From positions 195,967 to 259,966 of the forward strand of contig NZ_JAYWIX010000005.1 in the NCBI RefSeq assembly GCF_035916755.1: 64,000 nucleotides of DNA, read 5' to 3'. The position numbers were made by a program, and so were the translations under genes. The notes under the pieces are model-generated. The model was not told the DNA's origin. It made no database searches and was given only the letters and a program-made list of their open reading frames with translations. The stretch is from Rothia sp035916755 (GTDB lineage Bacteria > Actinomycetota > Actinomycetes > Actinomycetales > Micrococcaceae). Shown in pieces: positions 40,706-49,809 of the stretch. How positions within the stretch are numbered: the stretch's first letter is position 1; every line of letters begins with the position of its first letter.

Positions 40706-42637
40706 CTAGTTCACCCCGCGCAAATCAAGCACTAGGTGGGCCTCGTCTGCATCGTCACCGGTGACGATAACGGGCAGTCCCCAGTCCTGCTGGTAAAGGT
40801 GGCAGGCAGCGTGGTCGGGGATTTCCCCACCGGGTTCACCGTCGCAGGCAGCGGCGCGGGCAGTGATGTGCAGGACAGCCTCGGTGATGTCGGGGTTGAG
40901 CACCAAGTGGCGGGTCAGCCCCTGGGAGGTGCCAGCACCTTCGAGAATGAAGTTCTCGGGGGTGGATGAAATCTTGAGCTGGGTGGGGTCGCCCCAGCGG
41001 GTATCCAGCTTCTGGCCGGTGGGGGCACTGAAACGGGCGGTGAAGTCCAGAGTTCCGCCGGTCAGCTGGGTAGATTTACGGGTGACCTGGGAGGCCCCTT
41101 CGTCCACGTGCTGCATGGCCTCGGGAATAGCGACGCGCACTAGCTGGTGGGCGTTGGCTTCTACGACGATTAGGCGGGCGCCGCCGTCCTCGGTCTCTTC
41201 GACCAGCAGGTCGGAGGGCTCAGCGAAGCCGCGGTCCAGGGTGCCGAGGGTGCCGGTGGACGGGTCAAAGCGGCGGATAGCGCCGTTGTAGGTGTCGGCG
41301 ATAGCGATGGAGCCGTCGGGCAGTTCGGTGAGGCCCAGGCAGTGCTGCATGCGGGCGTCCTCGCGGGTGCCATCGACAAAGCCGAAGTCGAAGAGGCCGA
41401 TGCCCACAGCGGAGCTAACGGTCGCTGCGCCCTTGTCAAAGGTGATGTGTCGCAGGGCGGAGGTTTCGGAGTCGGCAACCCAGATGGAGCCATCGCGGGC
41501 TTCGATAATGCCGGAGGACTGGGCGAACCAGGAGTCGGCGGCCGCGCCGTCCTTGAGCCCCTCAGCGCCGGTACCCGCGAAAACGGCCAGCTGGCTGGTG
41601 GCGGGGTCGAAGCTGAAGATCTGGTGGGTGCCTGCCATGGCAATGAGGAAGGCGGAGGTCTCGCGGGAGTAGACCAGGTCCCAGGGGGAGGACAGGGCGA
41701 CGGTGAGGGGGTCGGCACCCTCGGCAATGAAGTTGGGGTCGGTGCGGGCGGTGTCGCCGTCAATCAGGCGCTGGACGCCGGAGCCTGCCAGGGTGGTGAC
41801 GGTTCCGTCAGCCAGGCGCAGGCCGCGCACCCGGTGGTTGACGGAGTCAGCAATCAGGACGTCCGCGCCCAGGGTCTCGCGCAGTTCGTCGGGAACCAGG
41901 GCCAGGCCCTGCGGTTCGTTGAAGCGGGCGGCGGTGGCGTCGCCGTCGGCGTAGCCCTTCCCGGGGCCGCCAAAGCTGGCCAGAGGGGTTTCAAGGTCGT
42001 TCTCGACCTGCACCAGGCGGTGGCGGGCGGTGTCGGTGACCAGATAGGTGCCGGGGCGGCCAGCCAGGTCTTCGGGCAGGGCAAGGACCTTGCCGGGGAA
42101 GGCAAAGGTGCCCTGGGGCTTGGGGCGGGGCACGTAGGGGCCGTCGCCGCGGTGCAGGGTGCCCTTGGCGTCGTGCTCTTCAACAAGTTCGCGCACCAGG
42201 GAGGTGAGGCCCTTAACGTGGCCTTCGCCGGAGAGGTGGGCGACAATGTAGCCTTCGGGGTCGACGACGACCAGGGTGGGCCAAGCGCGGGCGGTGTAGG
42301 CGTTCCAGGTGTCCAGGTTGGGGTCGTCGAGCACGGGGTGGGTGATATCGTAGCGGTCAACGGCGGCGGCGAGCGCCACCGGGTCGGCTTCGTGTTCGAA
42401 CTTGGGTGAGTGGACGCCTACGGTCACGAGCACGTCTGCGAATTCTTCTTCAAGGGGGCGCAGTTCGTCGAGCACGTGCAGGCAGTTCATGCAGCAGAAG
42501 GTCCAGAAGTCGAGGATGACGATTTTTCCGCGCAGGCTTCCGAGGGAAAGCTGCTTGTCGCCGGTGTTGAGCCAGCCTCGGCCGACGAGTTCTGAGGCGC
42601 GGACTTTGGTCTGGCGTGCGGCTGCATTCTCTGCCAT
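40706..42637 (-). CDS. Thioredoxin-like protein with NHL beta-propeller (NHLRC2-like)
   Basis: A 643-residue cytosolic protein without a signal peptide. Residues about 20-160 are a thioredoxin/TlpA-like domain with FWTFCCMNCLH, where Cys49 and Cys52 form CxxC, and the cis-proline in ARAWPTLVVV. From about 180 to 510 come repeated NHL blades (FNEPQGLAL, LSSPWDLVY, DGSIWVADSETSALR, LPDGSIAIADTYNGAIRRF). A C-terminal beta domain follows. The same architecture is found in human NHLRC2 and in many actinobacteria; the biochemical role is not settled. It is monocistronic. Confidence 0.87.
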   Translation of the reverse strand: MAENAAARQTKVRASELVGRGWLNTGDKQLSLGSLRGKIVILDFWTFCCMNCLHVLDELRPLEEEFADVLVTVGVHSPKFEHEADPVALAAAVDRYDITHPVLDDPNLDTWNAYTARAWPTLVVVDPEGYIVAHLSGEGHVKGLTSLVRELVEEHDAKGTLHRGDGPYVPRPKPQGTFAFPGKVLALPEDLAGRPGTYLVTDTARHRLVQVENDLETPLASFGGPGKGYADGDATAARFNEPQGLALVPDELRETLGADVLIADSVNHRVRGLRLADGTVTTLAGSGVQRLIDGDTARTDPNFIAEGADPLTVALSSPWDLVYSRETSAFLIAMAGTHQIFSFDPATSQLAVFAGTGAEGLKDGAAADSWFAQSSGIIEARDGSIWVADSETSALRHITFDKGAATVSSAVGIGLFDFGFVDGTREDARMQHCLGLTELPDGSIAIADTYNGAIRRFDPSTGTLGTLDRGFAEPSDLLVEETEDGGARLIVVEANAHQLVRVAIPEAMQHVDEGASQVTRKSTQLTGGTLDFTARFSAPTGQKLDTRWGDPTQLKISSTPENFILEGAGTSQGLTRHLVLNPDITEAVLHITARAAACDGEPGGEIPDHAACHLYQQDWGLPVIVTGDDADEAHLVLDLRGVN

Positions 42638-42891
42638 GGTTCTCCTTCTGTGGTGCGCGGCTCAGGCGCAAGGTTCAGTTACCCACCAGCCTAGTGGGCT
42701 AATGGGGGAAGGGGTATTTGTTGCGCTGTGTGTAGGTGGCGGCGTCATAGAACTCAACTGTGCGTAACATTTGCGTAACGGTTAGGATTATCTGCAGCTG
42801 CCACCGGGTGCGCGGGCGGGAAGTTTTTGCGGACGCCGGTGGTTAAAGCAGGTGCGCACGTTTGGGTGCGCCGTATATCAAGAAGGTATGT

Positions 42892-44256
42892 GTGACGCTT
42901 ACACGCGAGATAAAGCAGCCGGTATCTGATACCCGCTTGGCCCGGTCTTTGCAGCCGCGGCATCTGTCGATGATTGCTATGGGCGGTGCGATTGGTGCTG
43001 GCCTTTTGGTAGCTTCGTCGACGGCTATTGTGACGGCGGGCCCTGCCGTTATTATGACCTATCTTCTGGCTGGCACGGTGTTGGTACTGGTGATGCGGAT
43101 GCTGGGTGAGATGGCTGCCCGGACTCCTGAGACGGGGTCTTTCTCTGTCTATGCCCGTCGCTATATTGGCCGGTGGGCTGGGTTCTCGGTGGGCTGGTTG
43201 TACTGGTGGTTCTGGTCGGTGACGGTGGCAATTGAGGCTACGGCGGCCGCCACTATTGTGAGTGGCTGGTGGCCGGCGGCGCCTCAGTGGCTGGTGGCCC
43301 TGGTGCTGGTTCTGGCTTTTATGGGTTTGAATCTGCTGTCGGTGCGGTCCTACGGTGAGGCGGAGTTCTGGTTCTCATCGATTAAGATCGGGGCGATTGC
43401 CGTAATCATTGTGGTGGGTCTGCTTGCTGTGCTGGGGCTGATTCCTAACTCCACGGCGTCCTTTTCTAACTACACGGCGGGGGGCGGTTTCTTTGCTAAC
43501 GGCGTGGGCACGATTTTTACCGCCTTGCTAGCGGTGATTTTCTCCATGTTTGGGGCTGAGATTGCCACGGTGGCTGCCGGTGAGTCCAGCAACCCTGCGG
43601 TTGCTGTGGCTAAGGCGGTGCGGTCGGTGATTTTCCGGGTGCTCTTCTTCTATGTGGGGTCTATTGCAGTGACCCTGCTGGTGATTCCTTGGACGATGGT
43701 GACAGCGGGTTCTTCTCCCTTTGTGACTATGTTTGAGGCCCTGGGTATTCCCTATGCCGGGTTGGCCATGAATATTGTGGTGCTCACCGCCCTTCTGTCG
43801 TGCTTGAACGCTAGTCTTTATGCTGCCTCACGCATGGTCTTTGCCCTGGCAGAGCAGGGGGACGCCCCGCGCGCCTTCTCTCGGGTCTCTAGCACCCGGG
43901 CGCCCCGCAACGCCATTGTGCTCTCGTCTCTTATCGGGGTGGTGTCGGTGGCCCTCAACTATTTCATGCCCGAGCAGGTATTTTCCCTGCTGGTGAACTC
44001 CACTGGCGGGGTTGGCATCTTTGTCTGGCTGATTGTGGCGGTTTCCCACCTGCGGAGCCGCAGATTAGATGGGGAAGGGGGAAGCGGCGTCATCAACTAC
44101 ATCCTCATCGTGGGTCTGTTAGCTCTGCTGGTCTATATGGGCGTCACCGAGGCCCATCGCCTAGAGGTACTCATATCGGTCACGGTTGCTGTGGTGCTTG
44201 CTGCCCTGGGTGCCTTCACCCACCGTCATACTACGACTGTTTCATCACATCGCTAA
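42892..44256 (+). CDS. Amino-acid permease (APC superfamily, GabP/ProY-like)
   Basis: A 454-residue, 12-helix permease. GTG at 42892 is preferred because AGAAGG lies five bases upstream; an upstream in-frame TTG has no such signal. The N-terminal LQPRHLSMIAMGGAIGAGLLVASS and the EMAARTPETGSFSVYARRYIG loop are typical of the amino-acid transporter family that includes GABA and proline permeases. The substrate cannot be assigned. It is followed by a large hairpin. Confidence 0.87.
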   Translation: MTLTREIKQPVSDTRLARSLQPRHLSMIAMGGAIGAGLLVASSTAIVTAGPAVIMTYLLAGTVLVLVMRMLGEMAARTPETGSFSVYARRYIGRWAGFSVGWLYWWFWSVTVAIEATAAATIVSGWWPAAPQWLVALVLVLAFMGLNLLSVRSYGEAEFWFSSIKIGAIAVIIVVGLLAVLGLIPNSTASFSNYTAGGGFFANGVGTIFTALLAVIFSMFGAEIATVAAGESSNPAVAVAKAVRSVIFRVLFFYVGSIAVTLLVIPWTMVTAGSSPFVTMFEALGIPYAGLAMNIVVLTALLSCLNASLYAASRMVFALAEQGDAPRAFSRVSSTRAPRNAIVLSSLIGVVSVALNYFMPEQVFSLLVNSTGGVGIFVWLIVAVSHLRSRRLDGEGGSGVINYILIVGLLALLVYMGVTEAHRLEVLISVTVAVVLAALGAFTHRHTTTVSSHR

Positions 44257-44264
44257 AGATTTTT

Positions 44265-44350
44265 GGGGACAAGTCAGGGCTACCCCTTCTGGCTAAAGGC
44301 GGGTCTATGGGCAGAGACCGGCTTAACTTGTCCCCCAAGCGGTCTTTTTT
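44265..44350 (+). terminator. Large structured terminator after the permease
   Basis: GGGGACAAGT (44265-44274) pairs perfectly with ACTTGTCCCC (44326-44335), enclosing a second GGTCT/AGACC hairpin, and GGTCTTTTTT follows. The 50-base internal structure is larger than a plain terminator needs. Confidence 0.75.
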
Positions 44351-44490
44351 CAAGGGTTCTCCCAGGTAAACGAAAGAATAAGCCTGTCTTAGGGTGGTTA
44401 GATTAAAGAGACCTTCGGGCCGTCACCAGAGTTTTCCCGCTCTACCCCGACCCAATCTAACCCCACCTTTACGATGTTTGGAGGCTTCTG

Positions 44491-44700
44491 ATGACCCAGC
44501 ACACTGCAGCTCCCTCGTCATCGCCCCTGTTTGAGAAAATCTCTCAGATTTCTGCCCGTCTAGAGCAGGTCAGCCCGCTGAGCGGCTCGATTCCCGCCGT
44601 CCCGCCGGTAAGCAGCCAATCGGCCTCCGGCGGCCCCCGCTTTGCCGAACCGGCTGAGTCAAGCAACCAGCCTGTTCAGCCCTGGAGCCAGGCCTCCTAG
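44491..44700 (+). CDS. Small Ser/Pro-rich protein of unknown function
   Basis: A 69-residue reading frame with a good ribosome-binding site (GGAGG eight bases before the ATG), framed by its own upstream space and a perfect terminator 27 bases after the stop. The sequence is rich in Ser, Pro, Gln and Ala with one short amphipathic helix (LFEKISQISARLEQVSPL) and no cysteine, signal or membrane segment. It is probably disordered. No family is recognised. Confidence 0.6.
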   Translation: MTQHTAAPSSSPLFEKISQISARLEQVSPLSGSIPAVPPVSSQSASGGPRFAEPAESSNQPVQPWSQAS

Positions 44701-44727
44701 GGCACAAACCTCATAGGGGATAAAGAC

Positions 44728-44772
44728 AGACGAAGGCCCGGGCAGGTACCTGCCCGGGCCTTCGTCTACTCA
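44728..44772. terminator. 40-nt perfect palindromic terminator
   Basis: 44728-44767 is a mismatch-free inverted repeat (18-bp arms around TACC). It lies between the small 44491 gene and the convergent copD-ctaG gene and can stop both. Confidence 0.85.
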
Positions 44773-44797
44773 GATGCGCCCTACCCCTCGCAGGAAT

Positions 44798-46945
44798 CTA
44801 GCGGCGGGCGTCCTTTTCTGCCAGCTGCGCAAACATGTCGTTATAGGCATTAAGCTCGGCATCCCCGTCGCGGTCAGCCTGGCGGTCGATGCGCTTTTGA
44901 ACCTTCTTATCGTTCATGGACCACTGCACTGCCACCGCAACGGCAATAATCATGGTGGGTATCTCGCCGATTGCCCACATGAGCGAGCCGCCCAGCTTCT
45001 GGTCGTCAATGGCAGACAGACCCCAGGGTCGACCCAGGTTGCCGAACCATGATGCCTGCAGCAGGGTGTCCATCTGCATAATCGAGATACCCACAAAGGC
45101 GTGGTAGCCCAGGGTCGCGATAATCATGATGAGGCGCATGGGGTAGGTGGGGCGGTTGGGAATGGGGTCGATACCGATCAGCACCAGACTAAAGATGTAA
45201 CCGGTAATCAAAAAGTGAATCAGCATGAACTCGTGGCCCACGTGGTAGCGCAGCATCACCCCGAAGAGGGGGGTGAAGTAAACGATAACGATCGACCCGG
45301 CGAAGTTGATGGCCGCGAAGATGGGGTGGGTAATCAGCTTAGACCAGCCCGAGTGCACCAGGCGCAGGATCCATTCGCGGGGCCCGCGGGTGCCGTCCTG
45401 GCGGGGTTCGAGGGCTCGCAGCAGCAGGGTGACGGGGGCACCGAGTACCAGGAAGATGGGGCAGACCATGGTCAGGAGCATGTGCTCTACCATGTGCACC
45501 GAGAAAAGCACCATGGAGTAGACGGCAAGGGCCCCGCAAGTGATGTAGAGCAGAACGAAGAGGCCCAGGAACCAGGAAAGGGCACGGGTAAGGGGCCAGT
45601 GGCCGCCTGCACGCCGCACCTTAATCAGCGCCCAGAGGTAGGCGAAGGCAGCGAAGCTGATGAAGGCCACCCAGAACCAGTCAAAACGCCACTGGGTAAA
45701 CCACTCGGCAACATGCGGTTCTGGTGGCATGTCGTAGAGGGTGATGATGCGGACGGGTTCGGCACCGGCGTCCAAGGTTTCGGGAGCCGGGGGCGGGGTG
45801 CGGGAGAGCGAGACCGCCAGACCGCTGGTTGCGCCCATGAGCACCAGCTCGCAGGCAATAGCGTACCAGAGGCCACGGGCAGCACTAGTAAGTCCCGACT
45901 GCATCATGGGTATCAGACGCAGACGGTGTACCACTCCGAAAGCACCCAGCACCAGGGTGAGCATGAGCTTGGCCAGCACCAGCGCCCCGTAGGTAGTTGT
46001 AAAAAGATCCCCCAGGCTGTTCATCCGTACCAGGGCATTGACCATGCCTGAGAGCGCCACCAGCACGAACCCGAAAAGGGCCAGCACGGAATAGCGGCGC
46101 AGCACCGCCACAGCCAGGGGCACACGACGGGAGGACGCCGACGCCGCCCCTCGCTGCCCCTCAGCCAGGGTTCCGGTGCCCGCGTCCTCGCCAGTAATGT
46201 CGCGGGAAATAAAAGCCAGCACCATGAGCCCACCGCACCAGAGCACCACACCGAGCAGGTGCAGGCCCAGAGAGTTGACCGCGCCCATATGGTCATCGCC
46301 GCCTGATGAGTGACCGCCCAAGGCCATAGCCACGATGCTGACCAGCGACAGACCCAGGGTGAGTAGCAGACCGGTCAGCGAGCGCACCGCAAAGACCAGG
46401 GTAGCTACGGTAGCGGCCACGATAATGCTGGTGGCCTCCTGCTTACCCGAGTCGATGGTGGTGATGTAGCTGATGAGTTCCGAGGTGTAGTCGGCCCCGC
46501 CCGCCGGTGACCGCCCCGAAATATCGGCGTAGCTGAAGATAAGCACCGCGATGGCGGCGATAGTCCAGGTGATAGCGGCGGCGGACGCCAGCGTCAGAGT
46601 ACGAGTGAAAGCCGGGTGTTCGGTGCGGTGCAGGTTCTTCTGCCGCTGGGCCGAATCGGTTGGGTGAGCCATATTGACCTTGGCCCGCACCCGCGCCGCA
46701 TCAAGGAAGCGAGGCACCAGCCCTAGGGCAAAGACGAGGGAACCCATAGTCGCTGCCATGGAGAAGTTTTGTAGGCTCTCAGCTACCGGCAGGCCCCAGC
46801 GCACCAGGGCGCCGGCGTCCGCTAGGTCGGTACCGGCGTTTGAGCCGGTCATCAGCAGGCTCAAAGCCAGAGCGACAAGGGAGGCTGCGGGGAAGACCCA
46901 TATCCAGCTAGGCTTGAGCCCGCGCTCCATCTCGTGTGCTGCCAT
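44798..46945 (-). CDS. CopD-CtaG fusion: copper import and cytochrome oxidase assembly membrane protein
   Basis: A 715-residue polytopic protein. The N-terminal half has the CopD copper-resistance pattern (SLGLHLLGVVLWCGGLMVLAF and the VLARMSSL-like helices around RRYSVLALFGFVLVALSGMVNALV). The C-terminal half is CtaG/caa3 assembly (MVLFSVHMVEHMLLTMVCPIFLVLGAP, YHVGHEFMLIHFLITGYIF), with His residues in the membrane. Such fusions are typical of actinobacteria and are thought to move copper across the membrane and to cytochrome c oxidase. It is the last gene of the copper operon, 30 bases after the DyP gene. Confidence 0.88.
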   Translation of the reverse strand: MAAHEMERGLKPSWIWVFPAASLVALALSLLMTGSNAGTDLADAGALVRWGLPVAESLQNFSMAATMGSLVFALGLVPRFLDAARVRAKVNMAHPTDSAQRQKNLHRTEHPAFTRTLTLASAAAITWTIAAIAVLIFSYADISGRSPAGGADYTSELISYITTIDSGKQEATSIIVAATVATLVFAVRSLTGLLLTLGLSLVSIVAMALGGHSSGGDDHMGAVNSLGLHLLGVVLWCGGLMVLAFISRDITGEDAGTGTLAEGQRGAASASSRRVPLAVAVLRRYSVLALFGFVLVALSGMVNALVRMNSLGDLFTTTYGALVLAKLMLTLVLGAFGVVHRLRLIPMMQSGLTSAARGLWYAIACELVLMGATSGLAVSLSRTPPPAPETLDAGAEPVRIITLYDMPPEPHVAEWFTQWRFDWFWVAFISFAAFAYLWALIKVRRAGGHWPLTRALSWFLGLFVLLYITCGALAVYSMVLFSVHMVEHMLLTMVCPIFLVLGAPVTLLLRALEPRQDGTRGPREWILRLVHSGWSKLITHPIFAAINFAGSIVIVYFTPLFGVMLRYHVGHEFMLIHFLITGYIFSLVLIGIDPIPNRPTYPMRLIMIIATLGYHAFVGISIMQMDTLLQASWFGNLGRPWGLSAIDDQKLGGSLMWAIGEIPTMIIAVAVAVQWSMNDKKVQKRIDRQADRDGDAELNAYNDMFAQLAEKDARR

Positions 46946-46975
46946 GTCTATACCTTGATTCCTGTCGATGGTGGT

Positions 46976-48328
46976 TTAGCTGAAAAGTCCCTCGCCCACG
47001 AAGCTACCTTCGCGGGCACCGGCGGGCAGGGCGAAGACCGCTGAGCCAATGGGCACGGTCCAGGCATTGAGCATATCGAGCTCGGCCAGGCGCTGCTGGA
47101 TGGGGAGGAACTGCTTGACGGGGTCTGCCTGGTAGGAGCAGAAAATCAGGCCGGTAGAACTCACTCCCCCGCTGACCTGCTGGTGTTCTGAGAAGCCCGA
47201 GGCGTTCTGCACCGGCAGGTCGTAGTTGTAGCCCCGGCGCAGGATTTGCTCCACCCGGTTTTGAGCGGCGGCCCGGCGGATGTGGGCGTAGGGGGCGATG
47301 ACGGTAAAGCCCAGGTCGTTCGTTGCCGAGAGGTCGGCGGGGTCGCGTTCTTCGGTGCCGGTGAGCGGGGCACCGTTAGTGAGGTTGCGGCCCACGGCAT
47401 CCTCCCGGGCGGGGCGGTCGGCCTGGTCCCAGGTATCGAGGTTCATGTGGATACGGCGGATAACCAGGGATGTGCCGCCCTCTTCCCAGGGGGTGAGTTC
47501 CTCGTGGTTGCCCCAGACATAAGATTCCATGGTTCCGTCACCGGTGGAGGGGTTGATGGTGCCGTCAACCTGGCCGAAGAGGTTACGCATGGTCATGCCG
47601 TCCGGCTCGCTGCCGTAGGCGCGGCGGAAACCCTCTTGCACCCAGCGCACCGAGGCGAAGCTGCGGGTGTTTTTGAGCAGGACGCGCTGAGCATGGGCCA
47701 GGGTGAAGCGGTCAGAGCAGCAGAGTTGGAGGAGCAAATCGCCGTCGTTCCACTGGTCTTGGAGCTGGTCAATCTGTTCGAAGGCGGGCAGGGGTCGCAG
47801 CCAGGAGGGTTTCTTCTCGGGGGCGACAATGTCGAAGATACGCTCGCCGAAGCCGAAGGTGATGGTGAGGTTAGCCGGTACAGTCGCGAGTTCCGGTTCT
47901 TGGTCGGTGATGGGGGCCCGCCCTGCGGTGAGGCGGGCGGCGTCGTCGGTGAGCACGGTGAGCAGGCGGCGGACGCCGTCGCGGTCGAGTTCCGTGTTGA
48001 GGGTCAGGGCGATAAAGACGCCGTAGCTGGGGGCGGGGGTGTCGATGCCAGCCTGGCGGGGGCCGTAGAAGGGGACGACGGCTTCTTGCAGGGGCGGGCT
48101 GGTAGGCTCTTGTTCCCCCTCGTTATTCATAGCTGTTGCAGCATATTGGCCTGCCAGAGTGGCAGCTACACCGGTGCCCAGGCCCAGGGCTCCAGCAAGA
48201 GCTACACGCCGGTTGGTCCCACGGGGGCGTGCTGCTTGTTCTTGGTCGCCAGGCTTGTCTTCTGGCTGGGGGCCAGTTTCTGCACCGCTCAGGGCCCGGT
48301 TGAGGTCTTCGTCAAATGAGCTAGTCAT
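46976..48328 (-). CDS. Tat-exported DyP-type haem peroxidase (EfeB-like)
   Basis: A 450-residue enzyme. The twin-arginine signal is TNRRVALAGALGL (Arg40, Arg41). The DyP fingerprint is intact: the distal Asp in FGQVDGT (GxxDG), the VIRRIHMNLDTWDQADR segment and the proximal histidine in APYAHIRRA. It uses H2O2 and haem to oxidise bulky substrates; EfeB members may extract iron from haem without opening the ring. No efeU or efeO is adjacent; instead it lies in a copper operon. Length is normal. Confidence 0.9.
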   Translation of the reverse strand: MTSSFDEDLNRALSGAETGPQPEDKPGDQEQAARPRGTNRRVALAGALGLGTGVAATLAGQYAATAMNNEGEQEPTSPPLQEAVVPFYGPRQAGIDTPAPSYGVFIALTLNTELDRDGVRRLLTVLTDDAARLTAGRAPITDQEPELATVPANLTITFGFGERIFDIVAPEKKPSWLRPLPAFEQIDQLQDQWNDGDLLLQLCCSDRFTLAHAQRVLLKNTRSFASVRWVQEGFRRAYGSEPDGMTMRNLFGQVDGTINPSTGDGTMESYVWGNHEELTPWEEGGTSLVIRRIHMNLDTWDQADRPAREDAVGRNLTNGAPLTGTEERDPADLSATNDLGFTVIAPYAHIRRAAAQNRVEQILRRGYNYDLPVQNASGFSEHQQVSGGVSSTGLIFCSYQADPVKQFLPIQQRLAELDMLNAWTVPIGSAVFALPAGAREGSFVGEGLFS

Positions 48329-48436
48329 GATGTTCCTTGGGGCCTGCGCTGCCGTCCGCCTTTCGCACTGGGAGGACGGCAGCGTAGGCCGGTTGCTACC
48401 TAGCGGTAGCTAGAGGTGGGTGAGGTAGCTGGTGCC

Positions 48437-49105
48437 CTAGTTGCACTGGGGCAGCACAGCGGCGGCTGATTCGCTGGCGTGGTCTGAGTGCATGGAGTGG
48501 TCTGAGTGCATGGAGTGGTCGCTGGACTCGCTTGCAGCAGCGTCCGCTGCGGTGCTCGCGGCGTCACCGGGGGCGTATTCTTCCTTGGCACCGGTGTAGT
48601 CGCGCACGGTAGCTTCAAAGCTGACTTCGCCCGCTGAGGTCTGCAGGGTGATGATATCGCTGGTGCCTGCTGCCAGGGCGCAGTTCATGCCCATAAGCAT
48701 GATGTGGTCTCCGCCGGGGGCCAGTTCGAGGGTGGCGCCGGGCTCGATGGTGAAGCCACCTTCAACGGCCTTCATGGTACTGGTTCCGCTCGTCGGGTCG
48801 ATGACGGTGGTGTGCAGCTCGACCATGCTGGCGGTTGCGCTGCTGGCACCCTCGATGGTGATGGGGGTGTCCCCGGTGTTGGTAAGGGTGGCAAAGGCCG
48901 CGGTCATATCGCCGCTGTTGACCTTAATCCAGGCTTCCTCGACGGTCAGCGGGGCGCTGCCCTCGCTTGCAGAGGCGCTAGCGGTAGCGCCGGTGCTCGC
49001 ACTTGCGGTGCTGGCTGCTGAGGTGTCGGCGCTGCTGCAGCCGGTCAGAATCAACAGGGCGATAGCGGGCAGGGTGAGGGCAGGTAAAAATTTCTGTGAT
49101 GGCAT
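48437..49105 (-). CDS. PCuAC-type copper chaperone lipoprotein
   Basis: A 222-residue lipoprotein. The start is set at 49105; the longer frame overlaps copC. Signal and lipobox LLILTGC give a lipidated Cys23. The Cu(I)-binding set of PCuAC proteins is present: MVELHTT, MKAVEGG, then GGDHIMLMGMN. It carries Cu(I) outside the membrane, probably to the CuA site of cytochrome oxidase or to CtaG. The C-terminal tail contains a duplicated His/Met unit (DHSMHSDHSMHSDH), an extra metal-binding extension not part of the core fold. Confidence 0.88.
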   Translation of the reverse strand: MPSQKFLPALTLPAIALLILTGCSSADTSAASTASASTGATASASASEGSAPLTVEEAWIKVNSGDMTAAFATLTNTGDTPITIEGASSATASMVELHTTVIDPTSGTSTMKAVEGGFTIEPGATLELAPGGDHIMLMGMNCALAAGTSDIITLQTSAGEVSFEATVRDYTGAKEEYAPGDAASTAADAAASESSDHSMHSDHSMHSDHASESAAAVLPQCN

Positions 49106-49139
49106 GGTGCTTCTTCTTCGAATGCGAGGGGTGGACGGC

Positions 49140-49766
49140 TTACTTGCGCTTGGTCTTGGCCAGCACGACAATCAGGGCTGAGCCTAGAGCTGCTACAGCC
49201 ACGAGGGCTAGGACGACCTTGAGGGGGGTCGATAGCCCCTCTGAGGCCTCCTTCACGGGGTCGCCGGCGGACGCGGAACTGCTAGCTGTTTCGCTAGCTT
49301 CACCGGTATTGGCGGCTGAGGGTTCGGCTGCTCCGGTCGTTGCATCTGCGGTTGAGCTCGCTGAGCTACTGCCTTGGCCCACGGTGTAGGTGAAGGTGCC
49401 CTGGATGGGGTGGCCGTCCGATGAGACAACCCGCCAGGTGACGGTGTAGGTGTCATCGGCAGCGGCGGTAGCCAGGTCCTGGGTGACGACCTTGCCATCG
49501 ATGTCCGGGGTGCCATCGGTGACGCTTTCACCGGCGGCATTGGTGACGCGCACCTGGTTGGCCCCGTCCACGTCCATGATGTCGCCACTGTAGGTGAGTT
49601 CTAGGCTGGCGGGTGCTTCGGTAAGGGTTGCCCCGTCAGCGGGGTTGGTGGAGACCAGTTCATCGTGGGCGGCAGCCGGGTTCATGCCCAGCAGGCTACC
49701 TGCGGCGAGGGCCGCTGCGGCCACCAGGGTACGAGTTATGGGTGAGGCTGTACGAGCCTTAAACAT
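49140..49766 (-). CDS. copC: CopC-domain copper-binding protein with C-terminal membrane anchor
   Basis: A 208-residue exported protein. After the signal peptide the mature N-terminus is HDELVSTNPADG; the first histidine, with SSDGHPIQGTFTYTV, gives the Cu(II) site of CopC. A Ser/Thr/Ala-rich linker and a single helix (LKVVLALVAVAALGSALIVVL) with a basic end anchor it outside the membrane. It probably passes copper to the CopD half of the fusion protein encoded downstream. Confidence 0.9.
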   Translation of the reverse strand: MFKARTASPITRTLVAAAALAAGSLLGMNPAAAHDELVSTNPADGATLTEAPASLELTYSGDIMDVDGANQVRVTNAAGESVTDGTPDIDGKVVTQDLATAAADDTYTVTWRVVSSDGHPIQGTFTYTVGQGSSSASSTADATTGAAEPSAANTGEASETASSSASAGDPVKEASEGLSTPLKVVLALVAVAALGSALIVVLAKTKRK

Positions 49767-49809
49767 AGGGATAGTCCTTGCTTATCGAAAAGGTTGGTGG
49801 TGTTCGGAG

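Noticed and set aside
41342..42409. A 355-codon plus-strand reading frame opposite the NHL-thioredoxin gene
   Set aside because: It is rich in Gly, Val and Ala without family motifs; the minus strand encodes a complete recognisable protein. It is an antisense shadow typical of GC-rich DNA. The same applies to long frames at 45101-46051 and 47246-48319.
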